Positions 27,498-35,325 of a stretch of 64,000 bases of DNA are shown here, in pieces. A program made the position numbers and the translations under genes. Origin of the DNA: Hyphomicrobiales bacterium (GTDB taxonomy: Bacteria > Pseudomonadota > Alphaproteobacteria > Rhizobiales > Rhizobiaceae); NCBI GenBank assembly GCA_900466605.1, contig UBMU01000028.1:62001-126000 (forward strand), in the 5' to 3' direction. Below the pieces are notes generated by a model, which saw only the letters and a list, made by a program, of their open reading frames with translations, did no database searches and was not told the origin of the DNA. Position 1 is the stretch's first letter; each line of letters starts with the position of its first letter.

Positions 27498-28380
27498 GGC
27501 TGCCACTCCCTTGCTCATTGGGTTTCGTCGGCACAATTGTCGGAGATCTCGCCGCTGTCACGCGGACAGAGCGGCGAGCGTCGTCTTCAATGTGTCGATG
27601 GTCTCCCCAAGATATCGTTGATAACTGCCTTTCTCTCCGAGCCATCTAATCGACGGCTAGGTGGCTCGCTGCAAACGATTCGCGCTTTGCCCCGAGACTT
27701 GGTTCTCAGAATTTCCAATCTACTTTCATTAGCATTTAAAGATACATTGCACCAGTTTGTATGTCGCTGGGTGGCTATTGTCGGGCGCGAAACCCATCCG
27801 ACGCGGTCTAGCAAACGACGCAGTCCATCCTGATCGGCTCCCACGCGAGCCACCTCGGAAAGCGCATCGATCATCGTGACGCGCAGGGCCCTGGCGGGAT
27901 AATCCTTGGCACCCGCCGAAGGACACGCCTGATCGACAACTGCTGTTGGAGATCACATGGCGTCGATCAGAAAGGTCAGTGGACGCTGGGAAGAACAGGT
28001 GCGCCGGCCCGGCGCAAGCGCGAAGACGAAACGTGACGAGCGAAGGCCGGTCTCGCGTCGATGAGGACGGCCAGACGTGGGGAACGAGGTTCAGCTGGCA
28101 TGCGTATTTCTCCGCAGCTCCATGGTATTGCGGGCCAAAGCGTCAAGCGCCCATTGAGCCCAGAGATCTGTCGGAGGCAGCCAAAACCACCCGCCAAGCT
28201 CGTCACCGACAACCTCTGATTTTCCGGCCGCAGCGCACGCTGCAGTAAGGAGGCAGATCCAGGCAGCCCGTTTCTCGTATCAAGCCGCCCTGCCTTAACC
28301 GTTGGCGCGGCTTTTGTTTTTAAGCGATCATTAATATAAGCGGATCATTCTTGGACCGTTCGATCAACGGGAAAGAGGAA
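27498..28380. other. gene-poor island segment
   Basis: No intact gene is supported over about 880 bases. Short frames on both strands lack ribosome sites and family features. One leftward frame at about 28090-28215 reads through ELGGWFWLPPTDLWAQWALD without any start codon and looks like a gene fragment. A terminator-like hairpin is at 28283-28320. The segment is probably decayed mobile or accessory DNA. Confidence 0.45.
28283..28320 (+). terminator. orphan rho-independent terminator
   Basis: AGCCGC (28283) pairs with GCGGCT (28307), with an inner GCC/GGC pair, followed by TTTTGTTTTT. The form is classic on the + strand, but no intact + strand gene precedes it, which supports the idea that a gene has been lost to the left. 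Confidence 0.6.
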
Positions 28381-28452
28381 ATGTTCCGACCAAAGATGGT
28401 CTTTCTGATGCTGGCCGCATTGTACATGGGGCTCTTCTTCATTCCCCACTGA
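28381..28452 (+). CDS. candidate 23-residue membrane microprotein
   Basis: An ATG at 28381 opens a 23-codon frame ending TGA at 28450-28452. The product starts MFRPKMVF, continues as one hydrophobic helix (LMLAALYMGLFF) and ends IPH. A basic N-terminus followed by a single helix fits a small membrane protein. The purine-rich GGGAAAGAGGAA lies directly before the ATG, though the spacing is tight. It lies just after a terminator, so it would need its own promoter. Chance remains quite possible. Confidence 0.35.
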   Translation: MFRPKMVFLMLAALYMGLFFIPH

Positions 28453-28528
28453 CACGGCCATTATTAGACCGTCGATCGCAGATTTTGCCGCTGCAAGGTT
28501 GAGCGGGGGCGGACAAACCCGTTGTTGC

Positions 28529-28590
28529 GGGAGACCCTAGACACCTGCTGTGGGTCGACTCACAGAAATAGTCGTGCCTAGAGGTCTCCC
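28529..28590. repeat. nested inverted repeat (structured element)
   Basis: Outer arms GGGAGACC (28529-28536) and GGTCTCCC (28583-28590) are perfect. Next inward, CTAG-ACAC and GTG-CCTAG continue the pairing with small bulges. The centre, CTGTG and CACAG around GGTCGACT, forms its own hairpin. The whole 62-base unit could fold as one long stem. No gene overlaps it. It may be a small structured RNA, a MITE relic or a recombination site. Confidence 0.5.
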
Positions 28591-28786
28591 CAATGTGCTA
28601 CTCGAAGAGGGGGCCGCGATGACTGCTCTCGACGGGTAACACAGACAATATACGCTTCTTGGTAGACTGCTCCGTTACAAATGTTTGTGAGGCATGGGAG
28701 GTGCTGCCCTACCTCTAACTTAGATGGCAACGCGCAAGACAGCAAAAGCGACGCAGTGTAGAGCCTCGGGCCTGGCTCAGCTCGAC

Positions 28787-28826
28787 CCGCGCCACGCGCA
28801 CCATCGTGCGTGGCGCGGTTATTTTA
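28787..28826 (+). terminator. terminator-like hairpin
   Basis: A perfect 10-bp stem (CCGCGCCACG at 28787, CGTGGCGCGG at 28809) is followed by TTATTTTAG on the + strand. No + strand gene is recognised upstream, although the stretch 28590-28786 is transcribable. On the - strand it lies just after the methyltransferase stop and may serve both directions. Confidence 0.55.
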
Positions 28827-28835
28827 GTTATTAGG

Positions 28836-29429
28836 TTAGTCCGAACCACCACTGTAAAGAGAAACTGTATGCCCAGCGCGATCGGTCCATCGACGGTCGC
28901 ACCTCAGCCAGGTATGGATCTCAAAAACTGTCTTCTGTGCTGGAGATTCCATCATGAAAGCAATTCGCACCGGACGATCACCTCGATCATGCCGCACTTT
29001 TCTCAGTACGGTGTCCAGAATCTCTGCTTCAAACGGATTGAACAGGTGCAAAGCCGTCGCGTCTGAATAGTCGTAATCCTCAGCCGCTATTGTTTGCAGG
29101 TCAATCGGTGTTCGCCTTCCCCGCAAACGCGCAACATTCACCCGTGCTAAATCTGAAAGGCTCCGAGAATATTCGACACCAACTACTCTTTGTAGCCGCC
29201 GTCGAGCGGCTAAGCACACGACACGTCCCTTACCAGAGCCAATATCAACCAGAACATCGGTCGGCTTCAGGTTCAGTTCCCAAAGAATGCACTTGATGTC
29301 TGCATAGTCCGCGGTGGCGTAATGGACGCCGAGTCTGTTTTCTGCTGGCGCAAATCCCCGAGTAGAAATACCAAGTAACCACTCATGGGCCAAATTTGTA
29401 AGCCGTCTTGCACACTTCGCTATTGTCAT
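28836..29429 (-). CDS. class I SAM-dependent methyltransferase
   Basis: A 197-residue protein with the Rossmann-like SAM-binding fold. Motif I is VLVDIGSGKGRVVCLAA (about 58-74). The acidic residue after beta-2 is in VVGVEYS, and motif IV-like TALHLFNPFEA follows. The phrase VDIGSGKGRVV with a preceding HYATADYADI resembles the small DOT1-like or uncharacterised methyltransferases of proteobacteria. No substrate-binding insert is recognisable, so the target is unknown. It is inside the tRNA-bracketed island and divergent from the DUF2075 gene. Confidence 0.75.
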   Translation of the reverse strand: MTIAKCARRLTNLAHEWLLGISTRGFAPAENRLGVHYATADYADIKCILWELNLKPTDVLVDIGSGKGRVVCLAARRRLQRVVGVEYSRSLSDLARVNVARLRGRRTPIDLQTIAAEDYDYSDATALHLFNPFEAEILDTVLRKVRHDRGDRPVRIAFMMESPAQKTVFEIHTWLRCDRRWTDRAGHTVSLYSGGSD

Positions 29430-29782
29430 CGACCTCCCCCCAGAGCCCGTCCTCTAACAGGAGTAGCATGTGGCAAAAGAATTCTTCAACTACTTCTTGT
29501 GGCGGGAAGGCTAGCTTTCGCCCTGAGTTAAGGTCAGACTCTTGCGCGCGCACCGCCCCTCGATGGACGTCGTCAAAGTTTTAAGATGTTCGTCGCTGCT
29601 GCCCGCCTTCAAGGGAGGCCGCCTCTTCCATCGGGCGCTTCAAGCGGCTGGCCGCATCGAGTGGCTCAAGTGTGAGGTAGGGGTTGCATAACGTCGATTT
29701 TCGCCGTGCCGGAATAATAAGCAAGATGCTGGGGTATCCGCGGTAATCTACCCTTAACGGCTTCAAACTACCGGTATCCACG
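29430..29782. other. 353-base intergenic region
   Basis: No gene, RNA or strong repeat is seen. It separates two divergent genes and must hold both of their promoters. No clear -35/-10 pair stands out. Confidence 0.4.
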
Positions 29783-31792
29783 GTGCTCTTGTTGCATGGT
29801 TTCGAGGACATTTTGGCAGTTTCATACTACAGCGCCACTCTGGCCGAATTTATGTCGCAGTCCCCCATGGAAATCCTGGGCAAGCTTACTCGCAGCCATC
29901 GGCACGACCTAGACCATCTACAACGCGATGCCTGGCTACTTCAGATCGATATCCTAAAGGATCAGCTGAGACCCTTCCCTGTCGGTCAAATCCATTTCGA
30001 GTTCATAATACCTCGCATGGGAAAGCGTGCGGACGTTGTGCTACTGATCGATGGCGTTGTCTTCGTTCTCGAGTTCAAAGTGCACTCGTCCACCTTTGAC
30101 CGCTATGCCATCGATCAGGCCCATGACTACGCTCTTGACCTGAAGAACTTCCATCGTGGCAGTCACGCCGCGGCAATCGTCCCAATCTTGATTGCTACGC
30201 GAGCAACGGCTGCAGCAATTGACATCATCTATGCTCCTGACCGCGTAGCAGCACCTCTTCAGACCGGTTCCGCTGGGATAGAAGACGCGATCGTAATGGT
30301 GCTCGCGATGACGAGAGATAGAGACCTGGACCACGAACGGTGGGCAGCAAGCGGCTACCACCCAACTCCGACGATCATTGAGGCGGCCCTGGCACTCTAT
30401 CAGAGCCACGATGTCAAGGAGATCGCAAGATCAGATGCAGGTGCAATTAATCTCAAGGCGACCGACAAGCGAATAGGCGAGATAATTAATCGCTGCAAGG
30501 CTCAGGGCAGGAAATGCATATGCTTTATCACTGGTGTGCCTGGTGCCGGAAAAACGTTGGCGGGCCTCAACATTGCCACTGAACGCGCGACCCGCCATGC
30601 AGACGAGCATGCCGTGTTCCTTTCTGGAAACGGTCCATTGGTCGATGTGTTGCGCGAGGCCCTCGCCCGTGACCAGGCGCAACGGGAGGAGATAAGCAAA
30701 TCAGAGGCCCTGCGTCGCGTGCGCGCATTCGTGCAGAATATTCATCATTTCAGAGATGAGTACATGCGGGATCAGAATGCTCCAATCGAGAAAGTCGTGG
30801 TTTTCGATGAGGCCCAACGCGCCTGGACGAAGGAGCAGGCGTCGAAGTTTATGCAGGCGAAACGGGGACATGCCGGATTCTCTCAGTCCGAGCCAGAGTT
30901 TTTGATCAGTGTCATGGATCGCCATGCCGACTGGTGCACGATCGTCTGTTTGATTGGGGGCGGGCAAGAAATCAACACAGGCGAGGCTGGACTACTGGAG
31001 TGGTTGACGGCCCTCAAGGACCGGTTCCCTAGATGGGAGGTGCACGCGTCCGCTCTATTGGATGATCGACACTATACGGTTGACGCCGAGGCCGTTCGGC
31101 TGCTCAGGACTGAGCGTGTAGTTAAGCATCCAGACCTCCATCTTTCGGTGTCCATGCGCTCGTTTCGGGCGGAGCGGTTGTCCGCCTTCGTCGGAGCCGT
31201 GTTGGACGCTAATGCGACCGAGGCTTCGCGGATCCATGCGGATCTGCAAGCGCGCTATCCAATCTGGGTAACCCGTGACCTGGGAAAGGCACGGGCGTGG
31301 CTACGAAGTGCCGCGCGAGGAACAGAACGCGTGGGGCTTGTGGCATCATCCGGCGCCCATCGCCTTCGGCCCGAAGGCATTCACATTAAATCGACGATCG
31401 ACCCACCGAGCTGGTTTTTGAATGACAAGGAAGACGTGCGTTCCTCATACTACCTCGAGGATGTCGCCACAGAGTTCGATATTCAGGGGCTTGAACTCGA
31501 TTGGGTCGGGATTTGTTGGGACGCCGATCTTCGGTTTGGTGACGATGGCTGGGATGCGTATGCATTTCGCGGCACCAGATGGCAGACTATTCGGGCTGAC
31601 GAGCGACACCGCTATCTCGTCAACGCGTATCGCGTTTTGCTCACGCGGGCACGGCAAGGCATGGTGATTTTCGTCCCGGAGGGAGATGACGTCGATCCAA
31701 CTCGGCCACGGTCATTTTATGATCGGACGTTTGAGTTTCTTCGCGCATGCGGGGTAGCGTTGGAACCATCAATAGTGGTCAATCCGACCTGA
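29783..31792 (+). CDS. DUF2075-type nucleoside triphosphatase/helicase with N-terminal nuclease-like domain
   Basis: A 669-residue protein. Residues about 70-110 contain ADVVLLIDGVVFVLEFK, an Asp followed by Glu-x-Lys as in PD-(D/E)XK nucleases. From about 245 a superfamily 1-like NTPase core follows: Walker A ITGVPGAGKT, Walker B VVVFDEAQ, a GGGQEINTGE region and a C-terminal LLTRARQGMVIFVP motif. This order matches DUF2075 proteins. Such nuclease-plus-helicase proteins often sit in mobile islands and some act in phage defence; that role is inference here. The start is uncertain: ATG 29783 lacks a good ribosome site, and a TTG near 29813 after CGAGGAC would place the conserved YYSA at the N-terminus. 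Confidence 0.8.
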   Translation: MLLLHGFEDILAVSYYSATLAEFMSQSPMEILGKLTRSHRHDLDHLQRDAWLLQIDILKDQLRPFPVGQIHFEFIIPRMGKRADVVLLIDGVVFVLEFKVHSSTFDRYAIDQAHDYALDLKNFHRGSHAAAIVPILIATRATAAAIDIIYAPDRVAAPLQTGSAGIEDAIVMVLAMTRDRDLDHERWAASGYHPTPTIIEAALALYQSHDVKEIARSDAGAINLKATDKRIGEIINRCKAQGRKCICFITGVPGAGKTLAGLNIATERATRHADEHAVFLSGNGPLVDVLREALARDQAQREEISKSEALRRVRAFVQNIHHFRDEYMRDQNAPIEKVVVFDEAQRAWTKEQASKFMQAKRGHAGFSQSEPEFLISVMDRHADWCTIVCLIGGGQEINTGEAGLLEWLTALKDRFPRWEVHASALLDDRHYTVDAEAVRLLRTERVVKHPDLHLSVSMRSFRAERLSAFVGAVLDANATEASRIHADLQARYPIWVTRDLGKARAWLRSAARGTERVGLVASSGAHRLRPEGIHIKSTIDPPSWFLNDKEDVRSSYYLEDVATEFDIQGLELDWVGICWDADLRFGDDGWDAYAFRGTRWQTIRADERHRYLVNAYRVLLTRARQGMVIFVPEGDDVDPTRPRSFYDRTFEFLRACGVALEPSIVVNPT

Positions 31793-31998
31793 AGATCGTC
31801 GCCCTGTGATGAGCATGTGTACAGCGCAACATCAGCTCGACGAGATTCGAGAGTTTCAAAGTCAACGAATAGGGGCAGCCGCTCGCTGGATCGATGCAGC
31901 AAGGTTTGCTGCCGCAGGCACACGCCGGCCACTCCCATTGACCTGGCTTTGCAGTTAGCCACGCTCCACCGCGCCGAACGAACGCCGACCAGCGAAGC

Positions 31999-32034
31999 GG
32001 AGAGATGGCTGAGTGGTCGAAAGCACCGCACTCG
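31999..32034 (+). pseudogene. 5' half of a tRNA-Ser gene (remnant)
   Basis: Acceptor 5' strand GGAGAGA, then TG, a well-formed D-arm (GCTGAGTGGTCGAAAGC) and the start of the anticodon arm (CCGCACTCG) are present. After 32034 tRNA similarity stops: no variable arm, T-arm or CCA follows. With the 3' half at 26781-26841 it makes a complete serine tRNA, but in permuted order. It marks the right edge of the island. No intact gene is found at 31793-32122 around it. Confidence 0.75.
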
Positions 32035-32122
32035 TAGAGGGGGTACGCTTTGACAAAAGAACCGGAAAGGATTGCGGCTTGGGTCTTGATAGCGAGGGGA
32101 GCGGTTGCGGAGGCTGTCTGAC

Positions 32123-32500
32123 CTAGTGCTGTGTATGCTGAGCGCGCATCCGGTCTTCAAACGAGGCAATGAGGTTGATCCCCTGCTCAAGGAGAATGGC
32201 AGCTGCCCGCAACTCTCTTGGAGAGAGATCGCTTACCAGCCCGCGGATTGTTCTCGCAAGACAGGTCGAATTGGCAACGTACCGGATGTCGCCCAATTCT
32301 TGCGCCTGCTCTGCAGCGTCCTCTAGTGCTTCAACCACCGTTGACATGATGTTTGCGCGTTCCCGCAGCGTCATTTCGTCAAGCGTCTTGCCAGGTTCCT
32401 GCATCATGATCTCCAAAGCGCTAACAGCTGCACGGCAGCTTTGAGCGACTACACTATCTTGCTCATTGATCGGTATTGGAGGCGGAAGATCGCCTAGCAC
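32123..32500 (-). CDS. hypothetical protein, all-helical
   Basis: A 125-residue acidic, soluble and strongly helical protein with no signal peptide. After a Pro-rich start (MLGDLPPPIPI) it shows heptad-like helices (SALEIMMQ, AEQAQELGDI, ELRAAAILLEQGINLI). There is no recognisable domain. Codon use looks like real Rhizobiaceae coding DNA and the frame is clean. It lies just outside the right tRNA-Ser half. Confidence 0.6.
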   Translation of the reverse strand: MLGDLPPPIPINEQDSVVAQSCRAAVSALEIMMQEPGKTLDEMTLRERANIMSTVVEALEDAAEQAQELGDIRYVANSTCLARTIRGLVSDLSPRELRAAAILLEQGINLIASFEDRMRAQHTQH

Positions 32501-32742
32501 CTAGATGGATAGCACGGCCGATTTAGGCAAGGCATGGCTTCCATGCACCTGACGCACATCAGAGCGCGACCACGGTGGGATCGCCCTCTTTGTGTGGCGG
32601 GAAGACGGAGGCGAATATCGAATGTGTTGAAGGCGAGAAAGCAGGGCCACCCAGATCTCGAACTGTGACCAGGCGGAAGATGGGCCTTTCGCAAGTCCAA
32701 TTACGCGCTATGGTGTGATCAAGGCGCGAGCGTGAGACTTTC

Positions 32743-33012
32743 ATGGCAGAACATCAACATAGTCACCTGCAGGAACGGATGACGATCCTTGGCGACCTTA
32801 AGGCAGCCTCCTTCGTTCCGTGGATCGAGCGTCACGCAGCAAAGCTCGGCCTCTCGCAAGCCATATCTCATACCAGTGTCGACCGGATTGAACTCGACGT
32901 TGCCGGGCCAGAAGAGTTGATCGACATGATGGAGGTTGGATGCTCGCTGGGTCCCATTGACGTTTGGGTTGAAACGATCCTTCGCACACCTATCAGGAGC
33001 GACGACGAGTAG
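32743..33012 (+). CDS. acylphosphatase-like small protein lacking the catalytic arginine
   Basis: An 89-residue protein whose layout follows the acylphosphatase fold: a first strand (TILGDLKAASFVPW), helix (IERHAAKLGL), DRIELDVAGPEELIDMM, and the terminal CSLGPIDVWVETI. In true acylphosphatases the first loop ends GFR, whose Arg binds phosphate, and an Asn follows the second strand. Here the loop reads SFV and the Asn position is Ser. Catalysis is therefore unlikely and a binding role more so. It stands 160 bases before the Rieske operon on the same strand. The 242 bases upstream (32501-32742) show no feature. Confidence 0.55.
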   Translation: MAEHQHSHLQERMTILGDLKAASFVPWIERHAAKLGLSQAISHTSVDRIELDVAGPEELIDMMEVGCSLGPIDVWVETILRTPIRSDDE

Positions 33013-33172
33013 TGATCGCAACTATCGTCGATTTTTCCACTGCACGTTATTTGATCAGCGTTGCCAATGCGAAATAATTATGCAAACGTGCCGATTGCCC
33101 CGCTTTAGGCTCAGGTCTCCGCACCAGGCTTCAGGCGGGCAAAACATTGATAATGCTGAGAAAGTCTACACT

Positions 33173-33823
33173 ATGCCAGCCGATACGACGGGCCTTTGGA
33201 CGCCAGTCGCGCTTTCCGCAGATTTGCCGTCAGGAACGGTCATCCCCGCACGCACAACAGCTGGATCAATTGCGCTTTGGAGAAGTGATTCGGGACGCGT
33301 AGCAGCATCGGCAGATCGCTGTCCGCATCGTGGCATGCGCCTGTCTTACGGCTTTGTACGCGGTGAATCTCTGTCTTGCATCTATCACGGCTGGAGTTAC
33401 ACGCAGGCCGGAAACTGTCTGCGCATTCCGGCTCATCCCGGGCTTACGCCGCCGGAGACGATCCGTGTAGCTACGCATCTGGTCGAAGAGGCAAATGGCG
33501 TGATCTGGGTGGCGGTCGGAGAACCCGAAGGTCAGCCTCCGAGCTTTGAGGGGCTCGTTCCATTGCGTTCGCTGACGGCACATGCCGGCATTGCCGACAT
33601 TGAGGCCACGACCGGCGCAAAATCAGACGCAAGCGGCCTTTTGAAAACAACCCAAGGCTCCCAAGCGATATGGCTTTTGCTTGTCCAGCAGGAACATGAC
33701 CGCACCCTTGTTCATGTTCTACTCGACGGCGACACAGCGCCCGCGGATCGCATTTCAGCGTCGCGAGCAGCCGAAAGCCTGCGCAGAAGTGCTGAAGATC
33801 TTCGGGCAAGGGGGAGCGCGTGA
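33173..33823 (+). CDS. stand-alone Rieske [2Fe-2S] protein
   Basis: A 216-residue protein with a complete Rieske site: Cys50 and His52 in CPHRG, Cys69 and His72 in CIYHGW, 16 residues apart. It resembles the N-terminal domain of ring-hydroxylating and N-demethylating oxygenases, but no catalytic iron site follows. The last 90 residues are low-similarity. ATG 33173 starts MPADTTGLW; longer frames to 32936 overlap the preceding gene. Its stop overlaps the next ATG. It probably passes electrons to the oxygenase encoded directly downstream, replacing the missing internal Rieske domain. The reductase that would feed it is not in the window. Confidence 0.85.
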   Translation: MPADTTGLWTPVALSADLPSGTVIPARTTAGSIALWRSDSGRVAASADRCPHRGMRLSYGFVRGESLSCIYHGWSYTQAGNCLRIPAHPGLTPPETIRVATHLVEEANGVIWVAVGEPEGQPPSFEGLVPLRSLTAHAGIADIEATTGAKSDASGLLKTTQGSQAIWLLLVQQEHDRTLVHVLLDGDTAPADRISASRAAESLRRSAEDLRARGSA

Positions 33824-34668
33824 TGAGCCTCGGCGCAATGCTCAACGAGTGGTATCCGGTCGGCATGTTCAGCCAGGTCAGCAAGGCTGCATACAAGACC
33901 GCTTTGATGGGCGAACCGATCGAGGTCTCGGTGGGAGCAGACGGGGACGCAAGAGTGACGACACTGGCGGGACGAACCTTACCCGTCCGTGTTCGCTACG
34001 GCCATGTTTGGGCATCCATTGGAGATCCGCAGAAAGAGATCTTTTCCATTCCCGAGGCTGATCAACCCGGGCGCCGGTTCGTCGATGTCGGCGTGGTTCG
34101 TGTGCGCTGCTCGCCGCTTCGCGCGGTCGAGAATTTTCTCGACATTGCCCATTTTCCTTTTGTGCATACCGACATTCTCGGCGCAGAGCCGCATACTGAG
34201 GTACAGAACTACAAGGTCGAAATCCGCGATGTCGAGGACGAGGTCTGGGCAACGCAGGTGAAATTTTACCAGCCCCAGGCTGCAAAGTCTGCAAGTGGCG
34301 GGATTACGACAGAATACATGTACCGCGTACCGGCTCCGACTTGTTCAGTGCTTTATAAAACCTGTCCGCCACGCCCCAGTGAATGGGACGTTATCACCCT
34401 GTTCGTCCAGCCTCTCGCCGAGGATCTTTGCGACGTCTGGCCGTGGATGGCGCTATTTGACGACGAAACATCGATGACCGACCTCATTCATTTCCAGCAG
34501 ACGATCTTCCTGCAGGACCGCTCCATCCTTGAAAACCAGATCCCGCATCTATTACCGCTGGACCCCGGGATGGAGATCCCGACCCGCGCCGATCTGACAT
34601 CGGTTGCTTACCGCCGCTGGCTTAAACGCCACAATTACACCTATGGCGCACAGTTGGTGGCGCAATGA
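33823..34668 (+). CDS. Rieske-type oxygenase catalytic subunit without a Rieske cluster (NdmC-like)
   Basis: A 281-residue protein that holds only the mononuclear iron half of a Rieske oxygenase. ENFLDIAHFPFVH (103-115) gives the bridging Asp107 and the iron ligands His110 and His115; the third ligand is probably the Asp in LQDRSILENQ. The first 90 residues follow the course of a Rieske domain (YPVGMFS, LAGRTLPVRVRYGHVW) but the Cys and His ligands are gone. This is the build of NdmC, the 7-methylxanthine N7-demethylase subunit of caffeine-degrading Pseudomonas, which also needs a GST-like partner. A GST gene overlaps it by 4 bases. The substrate is inferred. Confidence 0.82.
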   Translation: MSLGAMLNEWYPVGMFSQVSKAAYKTALMGEPIEVSVGADGDARVTTLAGRTLPVRVRYGHVWASIGDPQKEIFSIPEADQPGRRFVDVGVVRVRCSPLRAVENFLDIAHFPFVHTDILGAEPHTEVQNYKVEIRDVEDEVWATQVKFYQPQAAKSASGGITTEYMYRVPAPTCSVLYKTCPPRPSEWDVITLFVQPLAEDLCDVWPWMALFDDETSMTDLIHFQQTIFLQDRSILENQIPHLLPLDPGMEIPTRADLTSVAYRRWLKRHNYTYGAQLVAQ

Positions 34669-35324
34669 AGCTTTACGATTACATCCTTTCTCCCAGTTGC
34701 TACAAAGTACGCCTGCTGGCCGCTTTGACCGGAGAAACACTGGATATTAGGCCGGTCGATTTTCATCCAGGCGGTGAGCATCGTAAAGCGGAACTCCTGG
34801 CGCTCAACCCGGCCGGCTCCATTCCGATCCTGGAAGACGGGGATCTGCTCCTGACTGAATCTTCGGCGATGCTCGTGTACCTGGCACAAAAGAAGGCTCC
34901 AGAATGGTTGGGGGACGGCACTGCCGAGCAAGCAGCCCGCCTCCAGCAGTGGCTTTCCTTTTCTCACCGGTTGACGGCAAATCTCGGTGGCGCGCGCCTG
35001 CACGAGATGTTGCTCCGGCCAGGCGATATCGCTCTTCTGCAAGCACAGGGCATCGCTGCATTGCGTGAACTGGAGGCCGGGCTGGTCGAGCAAAATCTGC
35101 GTGGCATCCCGTTCCTTGCTTGCGAGCGACCTACTGTCGCCGACATCGCCTGCTTCCCTTATGTGGCATTGGCACCCGACGGCGGCGTCTCACTTGATCC
35201 CTACCCCGCGATCCGTCGCTGGTCGCGCGCCATTCGCGCGCTTGATGCCTTCATCGAGATGCCAGGCATCCATCGACTACATGAGTTGAAGCCCGAACCT
35301 GAAATCGGCGCGGGCGAGGAGTGA
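34665..35324 (+). CDS. glutathione S-transferase-like protein (NdmE-like partner?)
   Basis: A 219-residue cytosolic GST fold. The N-terminal thioredoxin-like domain (1-78) has YILSPSCYKVRLLAALTG, NPAGSIPIL (cis-Pro) and the glutathione-contact pair ESSAMLVYLA. The helical C-terminal domain has PTVADIACFPYV. The start overlaps the oxygenase stop by 4 bases. In caffeine degradation NdmE, a GST homologue, is needed to assemble the NdmC-NdmD complex; this gene holds the same neighbour position. Ordinary glutathione conjugation is the alternative. Confidence 0.85.
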   Translation: MKLYDYILSPSCYKVRLLAALTGETLDIRPVDFHPGGEHRKAELLALNPAGSIPILEDGDLLLTESSAMLVYLAQKKAPEWLGDGTAEQAARLQQWLSFSHRLTANLGGARLHEMLLRPGDIALLQAQGIAALRELEAGLVEQNLRGIPFLACERPTVADIACFPYVALAPDGGVSLDPYPAIRRWSRAIRALDAFIEMPGIHRLHELKPEPEIGAGEE

Positions 35325-35325
35325 C

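Noticed and set aside
26751-27833. A 360-residue + strand frame across the island edge
   Set aside because: It runs through the tRNA-Ser fragment and antisense to the hypothetical gene at 27003-27497. It has no family features.
27498-28835. Integrase, transposase or CRISPR array in the gene-poor island segment
   Set aside because: No frame shows recombinase motifs and no regularly spaced repeats are present.
31817-32053. A short + strand frame at the right island edge
   Set aside because: It contains the tRNA-Ser 5' half and has no ribosome site or conserved sequence.
31999-32100. An intact tRNA-Ser at the right edge
   Set aside because: Beyond CCGCACTCG there is no variable arm, T-arm, acceptor 3' strand or CCA.
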